Below, in pieces: positions 17,337 through 25,433 of a stretch of 64,000 bases of DNA. Where the stretch lies: assembly GCF_021012875.1 (NCBI RefSeq), contig NZ_JAJMZJ010000001.1, positions 124,001 through 188,000 of the forward strand. Direction: 5' to 3'. The notes under the pieces were generated by a model. It was not told where the DNA came from. It ran no database searches and saw only the letters and a list, made by a program, of their open reading frames with translations. Each line of letters starts with the position of its first letter. Positions within the stretch are counted from its first letter, which is position 1. A program made the position numbers and the translations under genes. The DNA comes from Peptoniphilus sp. KCTC 25270. Its GTDB lineage: Bacteria; Bacillota; Clostridia; Tissierellales; Peptoniphilaceae.

Positions 17337-18595
17337 TACTATTATTTATCTTGTTGGCAGTGTTTGTTTCTATTTCTTTGCCCATAGGGATTTCTTTAGG
17401 GTTATCTACTTTACTAGCTGTTATACTAACGACCAATATAGATTCTGCTATGATTGCCCAAACGGCTTTTACAGGTTTGGATTCTTTTACTTTAATGGCA
17501 ATACCATTCTTTATGTTGGCGGGAAATTTCATGAGATACGGCGGTATATCTAAAAGATTATTGCACTTAGCAGACACTTTGGTTGGGCATATGACTGGTG
17601 GCATGGGTGCTGTAACAACTTTGACAAGTATGTTTTTTGCGGCAATTTCTGGTTCGGGGCCTGCAACAGTCTCAGCTATTGGCGGATTCATGATACCAGA
17701 GATGGAAGCTAGAGGCTATGATCGAGGATATTCAGGTGCTTTAGCAGCGGCTACTGGAACGATAGGGGTAGTAATTCCTCCGTCTATTCCATTTGTTATT
17801 TATGGTGTAGTTACCAATACATCAATAGGCGATATGTTTAAGGCGGGGATTTTGCCAGGAATTTTAATGGGCGTTGCAATTATGGTTTACAACTATATTG
17901 TTTCCAATAAATTTGGATGGAAAGGGAATACTGAAAAAGCATCTTTTGGGGATGTGGTAGCAGCTTTCAAAGAAGGATTTTGGGCATTGTTGAGCCCGAT
18001 TATTATTCTAGGTGGGATTTATTCTGGTTATTTTACACCCACAGAAGCGGCGGCCATTTCTTGTGTATATACTTGGTTTATAGGGACATTTATTTACAAA
18101 GAAATAGGAAAGAAAGAATTATACGACTGTTTGAATGATACATTTATGATTGCAGGAGCAACTTCTTTTCTAATTGGTTTATCCGCGGGATTTGCCTTCT
18201 TACTAACAATGGAACAAGTTCCAGGTACAGTAGCAAATATGATTCTAGGATTCTCTGAAAATAAAATTGTAATCCTATTGTTAATTAATGTTTTCTTGTT
18301 GGTAGTAGGAATGTTTATCGACAATATTTCAAGTTGCACAATTTTAGCTCCAATATTTTTACCAGTAGTCGTTGCCTTAGGAGTGAACCCGATACATTTT
18401 GGAATTATCATGACAATAAATTTGGCAATTGGTTTTATTACACCGCCTTACGGGGCGAACCTATTTATTGCTTCAGCAATTTCAAATCAATCAATGGATC
18501 GAATTGCAAAATGGATTTGGGGTTTGATCGCTATAATAATAGCTGTTTTGCTATTAGTAACTTTCGTTCCTCAATTGTCTTTAATGTTGGTATAA
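17330..18595 (+). CDS. dctM: TRAP transporter large permease, DctM
   Basis: 421 residues, about 12 hydrophobic segments; the Na+-coupled transport subunit. Conserved blocks: FTGLDSFTLMAIPFFMLAGN, AISGSGPATVSAIGGFMIPEM, GVVIPPSIPFVIYG and the C-terminal NLAIGFITPPYGANLF. Overlaps dctQ, followed 10 nt later by the aminotransferase gene. Confidence 0.95.
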   Translation: MLILLFILLAVFVSISLPIGISLGLSTLLAVILTTNIDSAMIAQTAFTGLDSFTLMAIPFFMLAGNFMRYGGISKRLLHLADTLVGHMTGGMGAVTTLTSMFFAAISGSGPATVSAIGGFMIPEMEARGYDRGYSGALAAATGTIGVVIPPSIPFVIYGVVTNTSIGDMFKAGILPGILMGVAIMVYNYIVSNKFGWKGNTEKASFGDVVAAFKEGFWALLSPIIILGGIYSGYFTPTEAAAISCVYTWFIGTFIYKEIGKKELYDCLNDTFMIAGATSFLIGLSAGFAFLLTMEQVPGTVANMILGFSENKIVILLLINVFLLVVGMFIDNISSCTILAPIFLPVVVALGVNPIHFGIIMTINLAIGFITPPYGANLFIASAISNQSMDRIAKWIWGLIAIIIAVLLLVTFVPQLSLMLV

Positions 18596-18605
18596 GGAGG
18601 TTTTT

Positions 18606-19784
18606 ATGAGAAGTTATAACGATAGAATGAAAGAGATGAATTTTGGCGGTTTGTATGAAATTTTTTCTCATGCCAATAAATTGGAGGCTTCTGGAAAGAG
18701 AATTATACATATGGAAATTGGAAGGCCAGATTTTGACTCTCCCCAGATTGCCAAAGAAGCTGTAAAAGAAGCGCTAGATAGAGGGGAAGTGCACTATACC
18801 GACATCAATGGGGTAGAGGAACTAAGACGTGCGATTTGTGAGAAAGAGCGAAGAAGATTTGGATTGGAGTACGATTATGAAAGTGAGATTGCCATTACAG
18901 CAGGTGCTTGTGAAGCGATTTCTAGCATAATTTTATCCTATATGAATTTTGGGGAAGAAATTATTATCCCGACCCCCTATTTCTCTGCCTACACAGAACA
19001 GGCGATTATTGCAGGAGTGAATATCCTCGATGTTCCTTTAAGTATTGAAAATAATTGGGAGTTGGATCCTAAAGAAATAGAAAAGAGGATTACAGAGAAA
19101 ACGAAAGTTTTAATGATAAATTCTCCAAGTAATCCGGCAGGGTATATTTTATCCAAAGAAAATCTGCAAAAAATTGCTGATATTGCAATCAAATATGATT
19201 TGTTGGTTATTTCTGACGAATGTTATGATGAGTTTGTTTACGGAGAAGAGTTTGTGTCTATTGCAACTTTACCAGAGATGTTTGAAAGAACTCTTGTTGT
19301 AAAGTCTACTTCAAAATCATTTTCTATGACCGGCTGGAGAATTGCCTATGTATTAGGACCTTCAGAAATGGTTAAGTACATTAACAAGGTGCATCAAAAC
19401 TTATCAACTTGCGCGACGGCTTTTGCTCAATGGGGTGCTGTAGCAGCTTTTGATAAGGCGGATAGCTTTATTGATAAAATGGTAGAGGAATTTAGAAAAC
19501 GTGGGGAAGTTCTCTACGAAAAGCTAAGTCAGATTCCAGAATTCAAATTGGCTAAACCAGAAGGTGCGTTTTATTTATATCCAGAGATTTCTGCTACAGG
19601 AATGACAGATAAAGAAATGGCTTCTTACTTAATGGAAGAAGCAGGGGTTGTAGTTGTGCCAGGTAGTTCATTTGGTTCAAAAAATGGCCAGTATATTCGT
19701 TTGGCCTATTGTCGTTCTATGGATGAAATTATCGAAGCGGGAGATAAAATTACAAAAGCAATAGCCAAGTTGCGGGAGGAATAA
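18606..19784 (+). CDS. PLP-dependent aminotransferase, class I/II
   Basis: 392-residue fold-type I aminotransferase. Visible: IGRPDFDSP at the N-terminus, GACEAISSIILSY (cofactor phosphate region), NSPSNPAGYI, SDECYDEFVY (Asp/Tyr binding PLP), the PLP-lysine motif STSKSFSMTGWRIAYV and the C-terminal substrate arginine in YIRLAYCRS. ATG 18606 follows AAGGAGG. Being in the TRAP operon, it likely interconverts the imported acid (as 2-oxo acid) and an amino acid. Aspartate/aromatic subgroup is likely but not certain. Confidence 0.9.
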   Translation: MRSYNDRMKEMNFGGLYEIFSHANKLEASGKRIIHMEIGRPDFDSPQIAKEAVKEALDRGEVHYTDINGVEELRRAICEKERRRFGLEYDYESEIAITAGACEAISSIILSYMNFGEEIIIPTPYFSAYTEQAIIAGVNILDVPLSIENNWELDPKEIEKRITEKTKVLMINSPSNPAGYILSKENLQKIADIAIKYDLLVISDECYDEFVYGEEFVSIATLPEMFERTLVVKSTSKSFSMTGWRIAYVLGPSEMVKYINKVHQNLSTCATAFAQWGAVAAFDKADSFIDKMVEEFRKRGEVLYEKLSQIPEFKLAKPEGAFYLYPEISATGMTDKEMASYLMEEAGVVVVPGSSFGSKNGQYIRLAYCRSMDEIIEAGDKITKAIAKLREE

Positions 19785-19785
19785 T

Positions 19786-20760
19786 ATGAAAAAGATTGTA
19801 CTTTCAAGTGTTATTGTAGAGAACCCTGATATAGAAGAAAAAATTATAGAGAAATATGAAGATATTGACTTGGTGTTTATACCAAATGAAGAAGAGGAAA
19901 AGTTTCAATCAGAAATTATAGAGGCAGACGGAATCGTTGTTGCGGATAAAAAAATCAATGGAGATAGGATTGAAGGCTTAAAAAACTGTAAAGTGATAGT
20001 AAGACAAGGCATCGGATTTGATTCTATTGATATAGAAGCGGCAAAGAAGAAAGGGATTGTGGTTTCTAATATTCCTGATTATAGTATTGAAGAAGTTTCG
20101 GAATTTACAGTAGCTCTTTTATTGGCTGTTATGAGACACGTGGTAGATTACAATAATCACACAAGGGCTGGTCTCTGGGATATTCAATCGGTTCATGAAA
20201 AGAGCGGGTTTCCTCCAATGAGAAGGTCTTCTACTCAGACGCTGGGAATTGTGGGGATGGGTAGAATTGCCAAACTAGTAGCGAAAAAGGCTAAAAATTT
20301 CGGATTTAATATGATCTCTTATGATCCTTATGTAAAACAAGAGTCGGTAGATGACTTAGGTGTTAAGATGGTGGAGTTTGATACTCTGATTAAAGAATCG
20401 GATTTTATTACCTTGAATTTGCCTTTGAATAAAGACACCTATCACTGTATTGATAGAGGAGTTTTTGAAAAGATGAAACCAACTTCCTATCTAATTAACA
20501 CAGGGAGAGGGCCGTTGGTAGATGAAGAGGCTTTGCTATGGGCTTTAGAGAATAAGAAAATAGCAGGAGCAGCCATTGATGTTACAGAAACGGAGCCATT
20601 AGAAAAGGAGCATCCCCTTTTTCAATGTGAAAATCTAATTGTTACTCCTCATGCAGCATTTTTTACGGAGGATTCCTTTATAGAATTACGAGAAAGGGCA
20701 TTAAAAGAAGCAATTAGAGTCATTAACGGGGAAGAGCCTCTTACTCAAGTTAACAAATAA
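19786..20760 (+). CDS. D-2-hydroxyacid dehydrogenase (NAD-dependent)
   Basis: 324 residues. Rossmann motif GIVGMGRIAKLVAKKA; catalytic Arg in INTGRGPLVDEEAL, Glu in VTETEPLEKEHP and His in VTPHAAFF. Reduces a 2-oxo acid to a D-2-hydroxy acid or the reverse. Length and the C-terminal layout resemble glycerate/phosphoglycerate-dehydrogenase-like enzymes lacking the ACT domain. Starts 1 nt after the aminotransferase stop, with GGAGG upstream. Last gene of the TRAP operon. Confidence 0.92.
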   Translation: MKKIVLSSVIVENPDIEEKIIEKYEDIDLVFIPNEEEEKFQSEIIEADGIVVADKKINGDRIEGLKNCKVIVRQGIGFDSIDIEAAKKKGIVVSNIPDYSIEEVSEFTVALLLAVMRHVVDYNNHTRAGLWDIQSVHEKSGFPPMRRSSTQTLGIVGMGRIAKLVAKKAKNFGFNMISYDPYVKQESVDDLGVKMVEFDTLIKESDFITLNLPLNKDTYHCIDRGVFEKMKPTSYLINTGRGPLVDEEALLWALENKKIAGAAIDVTETEPLEKEHPLFQCENLIVTPHAAFFTEDSFIELRERALKEAIRVINGEEPLTQVNK

Positions 20761-20775
20761 GCGATTTACCCCCAT

Positions 20776-20828
20776 AAAAAAGAGAAGACCACCTTACTCA
20801 CTCACTTTTTTGGTGGTCTTCTCTTTTT
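20776..20828. terminator. Bidirectional Rho-independent terminator
   Basis: 17-bp stem formed by AAAAAGAGAAGACCACC (from 20777) and GGTGGTCTTCTCTTTTT (20812-20828), with an 18-nt loop. Shared by the TRAP operon and the convergent rodA-like gene. Confidence 0.9.
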
Positions 20829-22077
20829 ATTTTTTCATTCTTCGAACTCTTTCGCGATGGAGTTTGTCGTCAAAATAGTCGCCTATATCATAGTATTTTT
20901 CAAGAATCCATTCTTCTATAGGATTGGATTCTTTTTCTTTTTTGTTGAAACGGTGGAAACGAACACTTAAAATCAATCCAATCATGGCCAAATTTACCAA
21001 TTGGAAACTCCCCCCATAGCTAATAAAGGGAAGGGGGATTCCTGTAACGGGCATAAGTCCTAGAGTCATACCGATGTTTTCCCAAATGTGGACAATGAAA
21101 ATACTTCCATAGCCCAAAACCAAAAGTTTTCCCATTCGATCTTTGCTTAGTTGAGAAATGTGAAACATTCTATAGATAATTCCTCCATAGAGAAGAAGCA
21201 AGAGGAATCCGCCAACAAAACCAAGTTCTTCCACCAAAACAGGGTAGATAAAGTCGGTTTCTTTTGTAGGGATAAAGTTGTTTTGGGTTTGGGTTCCTTC
21301 ATAAAGGCCTCGCCCAAAGAAACGGCCGTTTCCAATGGCGATTCGACCTTCGTAGGCTTGGTAACCGGATCCAGAAATATTTTCTCCTGGTTTCATAAAA
21401 TCTAGGATTCGGTCTTTTTGATAATTATCCAATCGAGCATAAAGAAAAGGAAGGGAGAGAAGAACGGCTCCTATGGCTCCAAAAATATAATTCCAGTCCA
21501 AGTCGGCGAAAAATAGCATAACGGCAATAAAAACCAAATAAACCATGGCGGTCCCAAAATCAGGCTGCAATAGAATAAGCCCTACGGGGATCCCTACATA
21601 AGCGAGGGATTTCACCAAAACAATAGGCTGATTCAGGGTTTCTTGATGATCTTCCAACCATCCAGCAAAACACAATACCAACCAGATTTTTACAAATTCA
21701 GCCGGTTGAAAATTCAAAGGACCAATACGAAGCCATGATTTTGCTCCCCAAGTGGTGTCTCCGTGACCAAAGATGAGGGTAGCTACAAGAAGCAAAATAC
21801 TGATTCCGTACAAAAGCCAGTGGAGTTTTTTCCAAAGTCGATAGTCGATATACATGAGAACAAACATAACAACCATCCCTAACAAGGTGGCGATGATTTG
21901 TGTTTGAAGGTGAGAATTGCTTTCTAAGGTTAAGGTGGCACTAGAGAGAATCAAAATTCCCAAGGCGATAACGGCAATCAAAAGAAGAATCAGTTGAAAA
22001 TCAACTTGTCTTTTTGATACCCCCGTTAGAAAAGCGGTTTTTTTTATAGAAAATTTTTGCAATCTTTTGTTTTTCAT
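20827..22077 (-). CDS. rodA: Rod-shape protein RodA (SEDS glycosyltransferase)
   Basis: 416-residue SEDS-family peptidoglycan polymerase with about ten membrane segments. Family motifs: GAKSWLRIGPLNFQPAEFVK, the catalytic-aspartate region LLQPDFGTAMV, NNFIPTKETDFIYPVLVEELG and PVTGIPLPFISYGGS. These favour RodA over FtsW/SpoVE, though the family split cannot be proved here. A charged tail of about 45 residues follows the last helix. It stands alone, without mreBCD or pbp2 neighbours. Confidence 0.88.
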   Translation of the reverse strand: MKNKRLQKFSIKKTAFLTGVSKRQVDFQLILLLIAVIALGILILSSATLTLESNSHLQTQIIATLLGMVVMFVLMYIDYRLWKKLHWLLYGISILLLVATLIFGHGDTTWGAKSWLRIGPLNFQPAEFVKIWLVLCFAGWLEDHQETLNQPIVLVKSLAYVGIPVGLILLQPDFGTAMVYLVFIAVMLFFADLDWNYIFGAIGAVLLSLPFLYARLDNYQKDRILDFMKPGENISGSGYQAYEGRIAIGNGRFFGRGLYEGTQTQNNFIPTKETDFIYPVLVEELGFVGGFLLLLLYGGIIYRMFHISQLSKDRMGKLLVLGYGSIFIVHIWENIGMTLGLMPVTGIPLPFISYGGSFQLVNLAMIGLILSVRFHRFNKKEKESNPIEEWILEKYYDIGDYFDDKLHRERVRRMKK

Positions 22078-22154
22078 AACAAACCTTTCTAATTTATGTA
22101 GGATTCATATGTTATTATAGTATAGAATGGAAAAAGAGTCGAGGAGGGAAGAAG

Positions 22155-23075
22155 ATGTGGGAAATGATTCTAGAAGAGTCAAAAAAAATAGGAATCCATG
22201 ATTTGGCGATAATACATCCCCATAGAGATCCTTCCTTAAAAGAATTATTGAATAGAAGAAAAGAAGAAGGACGACAGCTTTCCATTGAGGAAGAAAATAT
22301 TGCTTTACGGGTGGATCCTTTTCTTTCTCTTCCTCCGTGTCAATCGATGTTTGTGCTTTTTTATCAAATTCCCTATGAATTAGAAAAAGGGAACCCATCT
22401 AAAGAAATGGGGGAATTGGCGTCTATTTCTTGGGGGGAAGATTATCATAGAATTCTAACAAGACAATTGGAAGAATTGGACGAATTTCTTCGAGGGAAAA
22501 TAGGAGAAACCTATCAATCTTATTTCCAAGTAGATACAGGGCCTCTTTATGAACGATATTTTGCAGAAAAAACAGGTCGGGGAAGCCGAGGGAAAAATGG
22601 TAGCTTTATTCATAAAGATTTGGGCAGTTTTGTGGCCATAGGGCTTTTGCTTACCAATATAGAAATAAAAAAGATGGAAGAAAAAATGTTGCCTTCCCTA
22701 TGTGGAAGGTGCCAAAAGTGTATAGAAAACTGTCCAGGAGGAGCCATTTCAGAAGAAGGGATTGTAGATCCTAGAAAATGTCGGTCTTGGATTACTCAGA
22801 AAAAAGAAGAGCTTACGGTTTGGGAAGAAATACTTATGGGCAATTCCCTTTATGGTTGTGATATTTGTCAAAAAGTTTGTCCTCAAAATAGAAACATTCA
22901 AAAGAGGAATCAGGAAGAAAATTTGATTCAGGAAATTTCTTTAGAGGAAATCGAAACTTTATCCAATCGAGAATGTAAGAAAAAATTTGGCCATTTAAGC
23001 GGATTTTGGCGTGGACCAAAATTATGGAAAAGAAATGCCCAGATTATCCGTAAAAATCAAAACTCTATGTTATAA
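22155..23075 (+). CDS. queG: Epoxyqueuosine reductase QueG
   Basis: Last step of queuosine synthesis in tRNA: cobalamin-dependent reduction of epoxyqueuosine. 306 residues, a usual length for clostridial forms. It carries two ferredoxin-type clusters, CGRCQKCIENCP and CDICQKVCP, near residues 190-240, plus the DTGPLYERYFAEKTGRG block of the cobalamin domain. ATG 22155 follows GAGGAGGG. The C-terminal HEAT-repeat part seen in some homologues is missing, as is normal for the short form. Confidence 0.92.
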   Translation: MWEMILEESKKIGIHDLAIIHPHRDPSLKELLNRRKEEGRQLSIEEENIALRVDPFLSLPPCQSMFVLFYQIPYELEKGNPSKEMGELASISWGEDYHRILTRQLEELDEFLRGKIGETYQSYFQVDTGPLYERYFAEKTGRGSRGKNGSFIHKDLGSFVAIGLLLTNIEIKKMEEKMLPSLCGRCQKCIENCPGGAISEEGIVDPRKCRSWITQKKEELTVWEEILMGNSLYGCDICQKVCPQNRNIQKRNQEENLIQEISLEEIETLSNRECKKKFGHLSGFWRGPKLWKRNAQIIRKNQNSML

Positions 23076-23113
23076 TACTAGTTACGTTATAGGTTATGAA
23101 GAGAAAGTGAGTG

Positions 23114-23764
23114 ATGGCTTTGGCGAGAATGACCAAAAAACGGGCAGAGGAAATTTATTTTATTTTGGAAGAAATGTTTCCAGATGCAAAAGCAGAATTG
23201 AATTTTACCAATCCTTATGAACTATTGATTGCGACGATTTTATCGGCTCAGTGTACCGATGTTCGGGTCAATCAGGTGACGGAGGTATTGTTTAAGAAAT
23301 ATCCCAATCCGGAAGATATTGCCAATTTATCTCAAGAAGAATTGGAAAAAGAAATCTACACTTGTGGGTTTTATCGAAATAAGGCGAAAAATATTTTATC
23401 GGCAACAAGAATTTTGTTAGAAGAATACAATGGGGTTGTCCCTGAAACTATTGAAGAATTGGTGAAGCTTCCAGGCGTGGGAAAGAAAACGGCCAATGTT
23501 GTAGCAAGTTGTGCTTTTGGGGTACCGGCCATTGCTGTAGACACCCATGTTTTTCGAACTTCAAACCGTTTGGGGTTAGCCAATGCAGACACCGTTGAGA
23601 AAACAGAAGCTCAGCTGGAAAAAATTTGGCCAAAAGAATTTTGGAGCAAGGGGCATCATTTGTTGATTTTTTTAGGTCGAAGAGTATGTAAGTCTAGAAA
23701 ACCACTTTGCGAAGAATGCAATCTTAGCATGGAATGCAAATACTACACAAAGGAAAAGAAATAA
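23114..23764 (+). CDS. nth: Endonuclease III (DNA glycosylase/AP lyase)
   Basis: Base-excision repair of oxidised pyrimidines. About 216 residues. Helix-hairpin-helix LPGVGKKTANVV with the catalytic lysine, catalytic Asp in AIAVDTHVFR, and the [4Fe-4S] loop C-X6-C-X2-C-X5-C at the C-terminus (CKSRKPLCEECNLSMEC). Start is uncertain: GTG 23111, ATG 23114 and ATG 23132 are in frame and the ribosome site is weak. Its stop overlaps the next start by 1 nt. Confidence 0.95.
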   Translation: MALARMTKKRAEEIYFILEEMFPDAKAELNFTNPYELLIATILSAQCTDVRVNQVTEVLFKKYPNPEDIANLSQEELEKEIYTCGFYRNKAKNILSATRILLEEYNGVVPETIEELVKLPGVGKKTANVVASCAFGVPAIAVDTHVFRTSNRLGLANADTVEKTEAQLEKIWPKEFWSKGHHLLIFLGRRVCKSRKPLCEECNLSMECKYYTKEKK

Positions 23765-25152
23765 TGGAATGGATGAGAGAAAATAGAAAAATTGTTATAG
23801 GGATTGCCTGTGGGGTTCTGGCTGTTTTATTGGGGCTTTTGATTTATGGATTTGTAGAAGTGAGATCCAATAAAATTTTGCGAGGAGTACATATGGGAGA
23901 AGCGGATCTCTCTGGTTTAACGAAGGCCCAAGCGGAAGAACATTTGGAAAAATTCACTTCCGAAAAACGAAAAGACCACATTCGTTTGAAAACTCCTGTA
24001 ACTTCTTACGATTATACCTATGGGGATTTGGGTTTCAAAACCCATCCCAAGGAAGCGGTAAAAGAAGCCATGGAAATTGGCCGAACAAGGGATCCTTTAT
24101 CCAATGCAGTGGAAGCGGCGGTATTGCTTTTTAGCAAACGAGATTTGGGCTTGACTTCTAGTTATGAGAAAGAGGACTTGGACGCTGCTGTGGCAGAATT
24201 GGCAGAAAAAATCCATGTAAAAAGTGAAAATGCGACTCTTGAAGAGGACGAAGAAGGAAACGTAACCGTTACCAATCACAAACTCGGTTCCTATTTGGAT
24301 TTAGATGAGGCAGAAGAGTTAATAACTAGTCTAGAAGGAACGGAAGAAGTTGTGGATCTTCCTGTATATTCTTTGGAACCGGAAATTACAAAAGAGGATT
24401 TAAGTTTTATTGATGGAGTTTTGGGAAAAGGAGAAACCAACTATTCTTCTTCTGAAAAAAATAGAAAAGACAATATTGCCTTAGGGACAAGTTACTTTAA
24501 TGAAATGATGTTAGAGCCAGGGGAAGAGGTTTCTTTCCTAGAAACCATCGGCGGTATCGATGCAGACAAAGGTTTCAAAGAGTCTGGTGTAATTGTAGAT
24601 GGGGAATTTGATCGTGGAATTGGTGGAGGAATTTGCCAAGTTTCAACGACTTTATACAATGCTTTAATTTATTCCGATGTAGAAATTGTAGAAAGATACA
24701 ATCATTCTCGACCTATTGGCTATGTGAAAAAAGGGATGGATGCAGCAGTTGTAGATGGATATAAGGATTTGAAATTCAAAAATTCGTTTAAGAATCCGAT
24801 TTACATTATTGGAAAGGCCAATGGATCGGATTTGGAATTTACCGTTTATGGAACGAAGGCAGATAAGCCTTATGAAGTTGAAATTATTCCAGAGTCTCTT
24901 GGATCGATTGCTCCAAAAGTAAAAACAAGATATAGTAGCTCCATGTATGAAGGAACGCAAAAAACGGAGAAAAGTGGAGCTTATGGATATAGCTACCAAA
25001 CTTGGAGAGTGAAAAAAGTAGATGGGGAAGAAGTGGAACGAAATGTATTGAACAAATCCTATTATGTGCCAAAAGATAAAATTATAGTAGTAGGAACACG
25101 TTCTGCTCCATCCAGTGACTCTGGCAATGGCAACAATGATAATGACGATTGA
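23764..25152 (+). CDS. VanW family protein with G5 domain
   Basis: 462 residues, membrane-anchored and facing outward. Order: short cytoplasmic N-terminus, one membrane helix (about residues 10-30), two peptidoglycan-binding-4 type regions (RGVHMGEADLSGLTKAQAEEHL...), VanW core (about residues 225-345: FLETIGGIDADKGFKESGVIV, GIGGGICQVSTTLYNA, RYNHSRPIGYVKKGMDAAV) and a G5-like C-terminal domain (about 360-450), then a short Gly/Asn/Asp tail. Role in cell-wall biology is inferred; the VanW function is unknown. ATG 23764 has AAAGGAAA upstream and overlaps nth. Confidence 0.9.
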   Translation: MEWMRENRKIVIGIACGVLAVLLGLLIYGFVEVRSNKILRGVHMGEADLSGLTKAQAEEHLEKFTSEKRKDHIRLKTPVTSYDYTYGDLGFKTHPKEAVKEAMEIGRTRDPLSNAVEAAVLLFSKRDLGLTSSYEKEDLDAAVAELAEKIHVKSENATLEEDEEGNVTVTNHKLGSYLDLDEAEELITSLEGTEEVVDLPVYSLEPEITKEDLSFIDGVLGKGETNYSSSEKNRKDNIALGTSYFNEMMLEPGEEVSFLETIGGIDADKGFKESGVIVDGEFDRGIGGGICQVSTTLYNALIYSDVEIVERYNHSRPIGYVKKGMDAAVVDGYKDLKFKNSFKNPIYIIGKANGSDLEFTVYGTKADKPYEVEIIPESLGSIAPKVKTRYSSSMYEGTQKTEKSGAYGYSYQTWRVKKVDGEEVERNVLNKSYYVPKDKIIVVGTRSAPSSDSGNGNNDNDD

Positions 25153-25153
25153 T

Positions 25154-25182
25154 AAAAAGAGAGATGAAAAATCTCTCTTTTT
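25154..25182 (+). terminator. Rho-independent terminator
   Basis: Perfect 12-bp stem AAAAAGAGAGAT / ATCTCTCTTTTT with a 5-nt loop. Separates the vanW unit from rpoB. Confidence 0.85.
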
Positions 25183-25433
25183 ATAATTTCTTAAAAAATA
25201 TAGAAAAAACTCTTGAAAAATAAGGTATTCAATGTTAAAATTATAAATTGCATAATAATAAAATAAAGTCACTGTTTTAGACATAAATAGTGGCTGTGAG
25301 CGAAGAAAAGAAGGAATCGAAAATGTATATGTGAACGTGGAGGAGCCGAATATCCAAAAATAAAAACGACCCGTTTGCACTATACATTTTTTCTATTCTA
25401 AGTAGTAAGTTTGATAAGGGGTGAAGTTGCTAG
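25183..25433 (+). promoter_or_regulatory. rpoB promoter and 5' leader
   Basis: 251 nt without a convincing gene. A candidate promoter is TTGAAA (25213-25218), 17-nt spacer, TAAAAT (25236-25241), leaving a leader of about 185 nt. The leader has one weak hairpin (GTCACT pairing with AGTGGC near 25268-25294) and a GGAGGAG that is not followed by a start codon. rplJ-rplL, usually directly upstream of rpoB, are absent. Confidence 0.5.

Noticed and set aside
22080-22154. Divergent promoters between rodA and queG (ATTATA at 22114-22119)
   Set aside because: Only -10-like hexamers are visible with no acceptable -35, so no feature was called.
25264-25330. Short GTG-started frame (about 14 codons, MAVSEEKK...) and a GGAGGAG in the rpoB leader
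   Set aside because: The frame has no ribosome site and the GGAGGAG has no start codon at proper distance; treated as untranslated leader.
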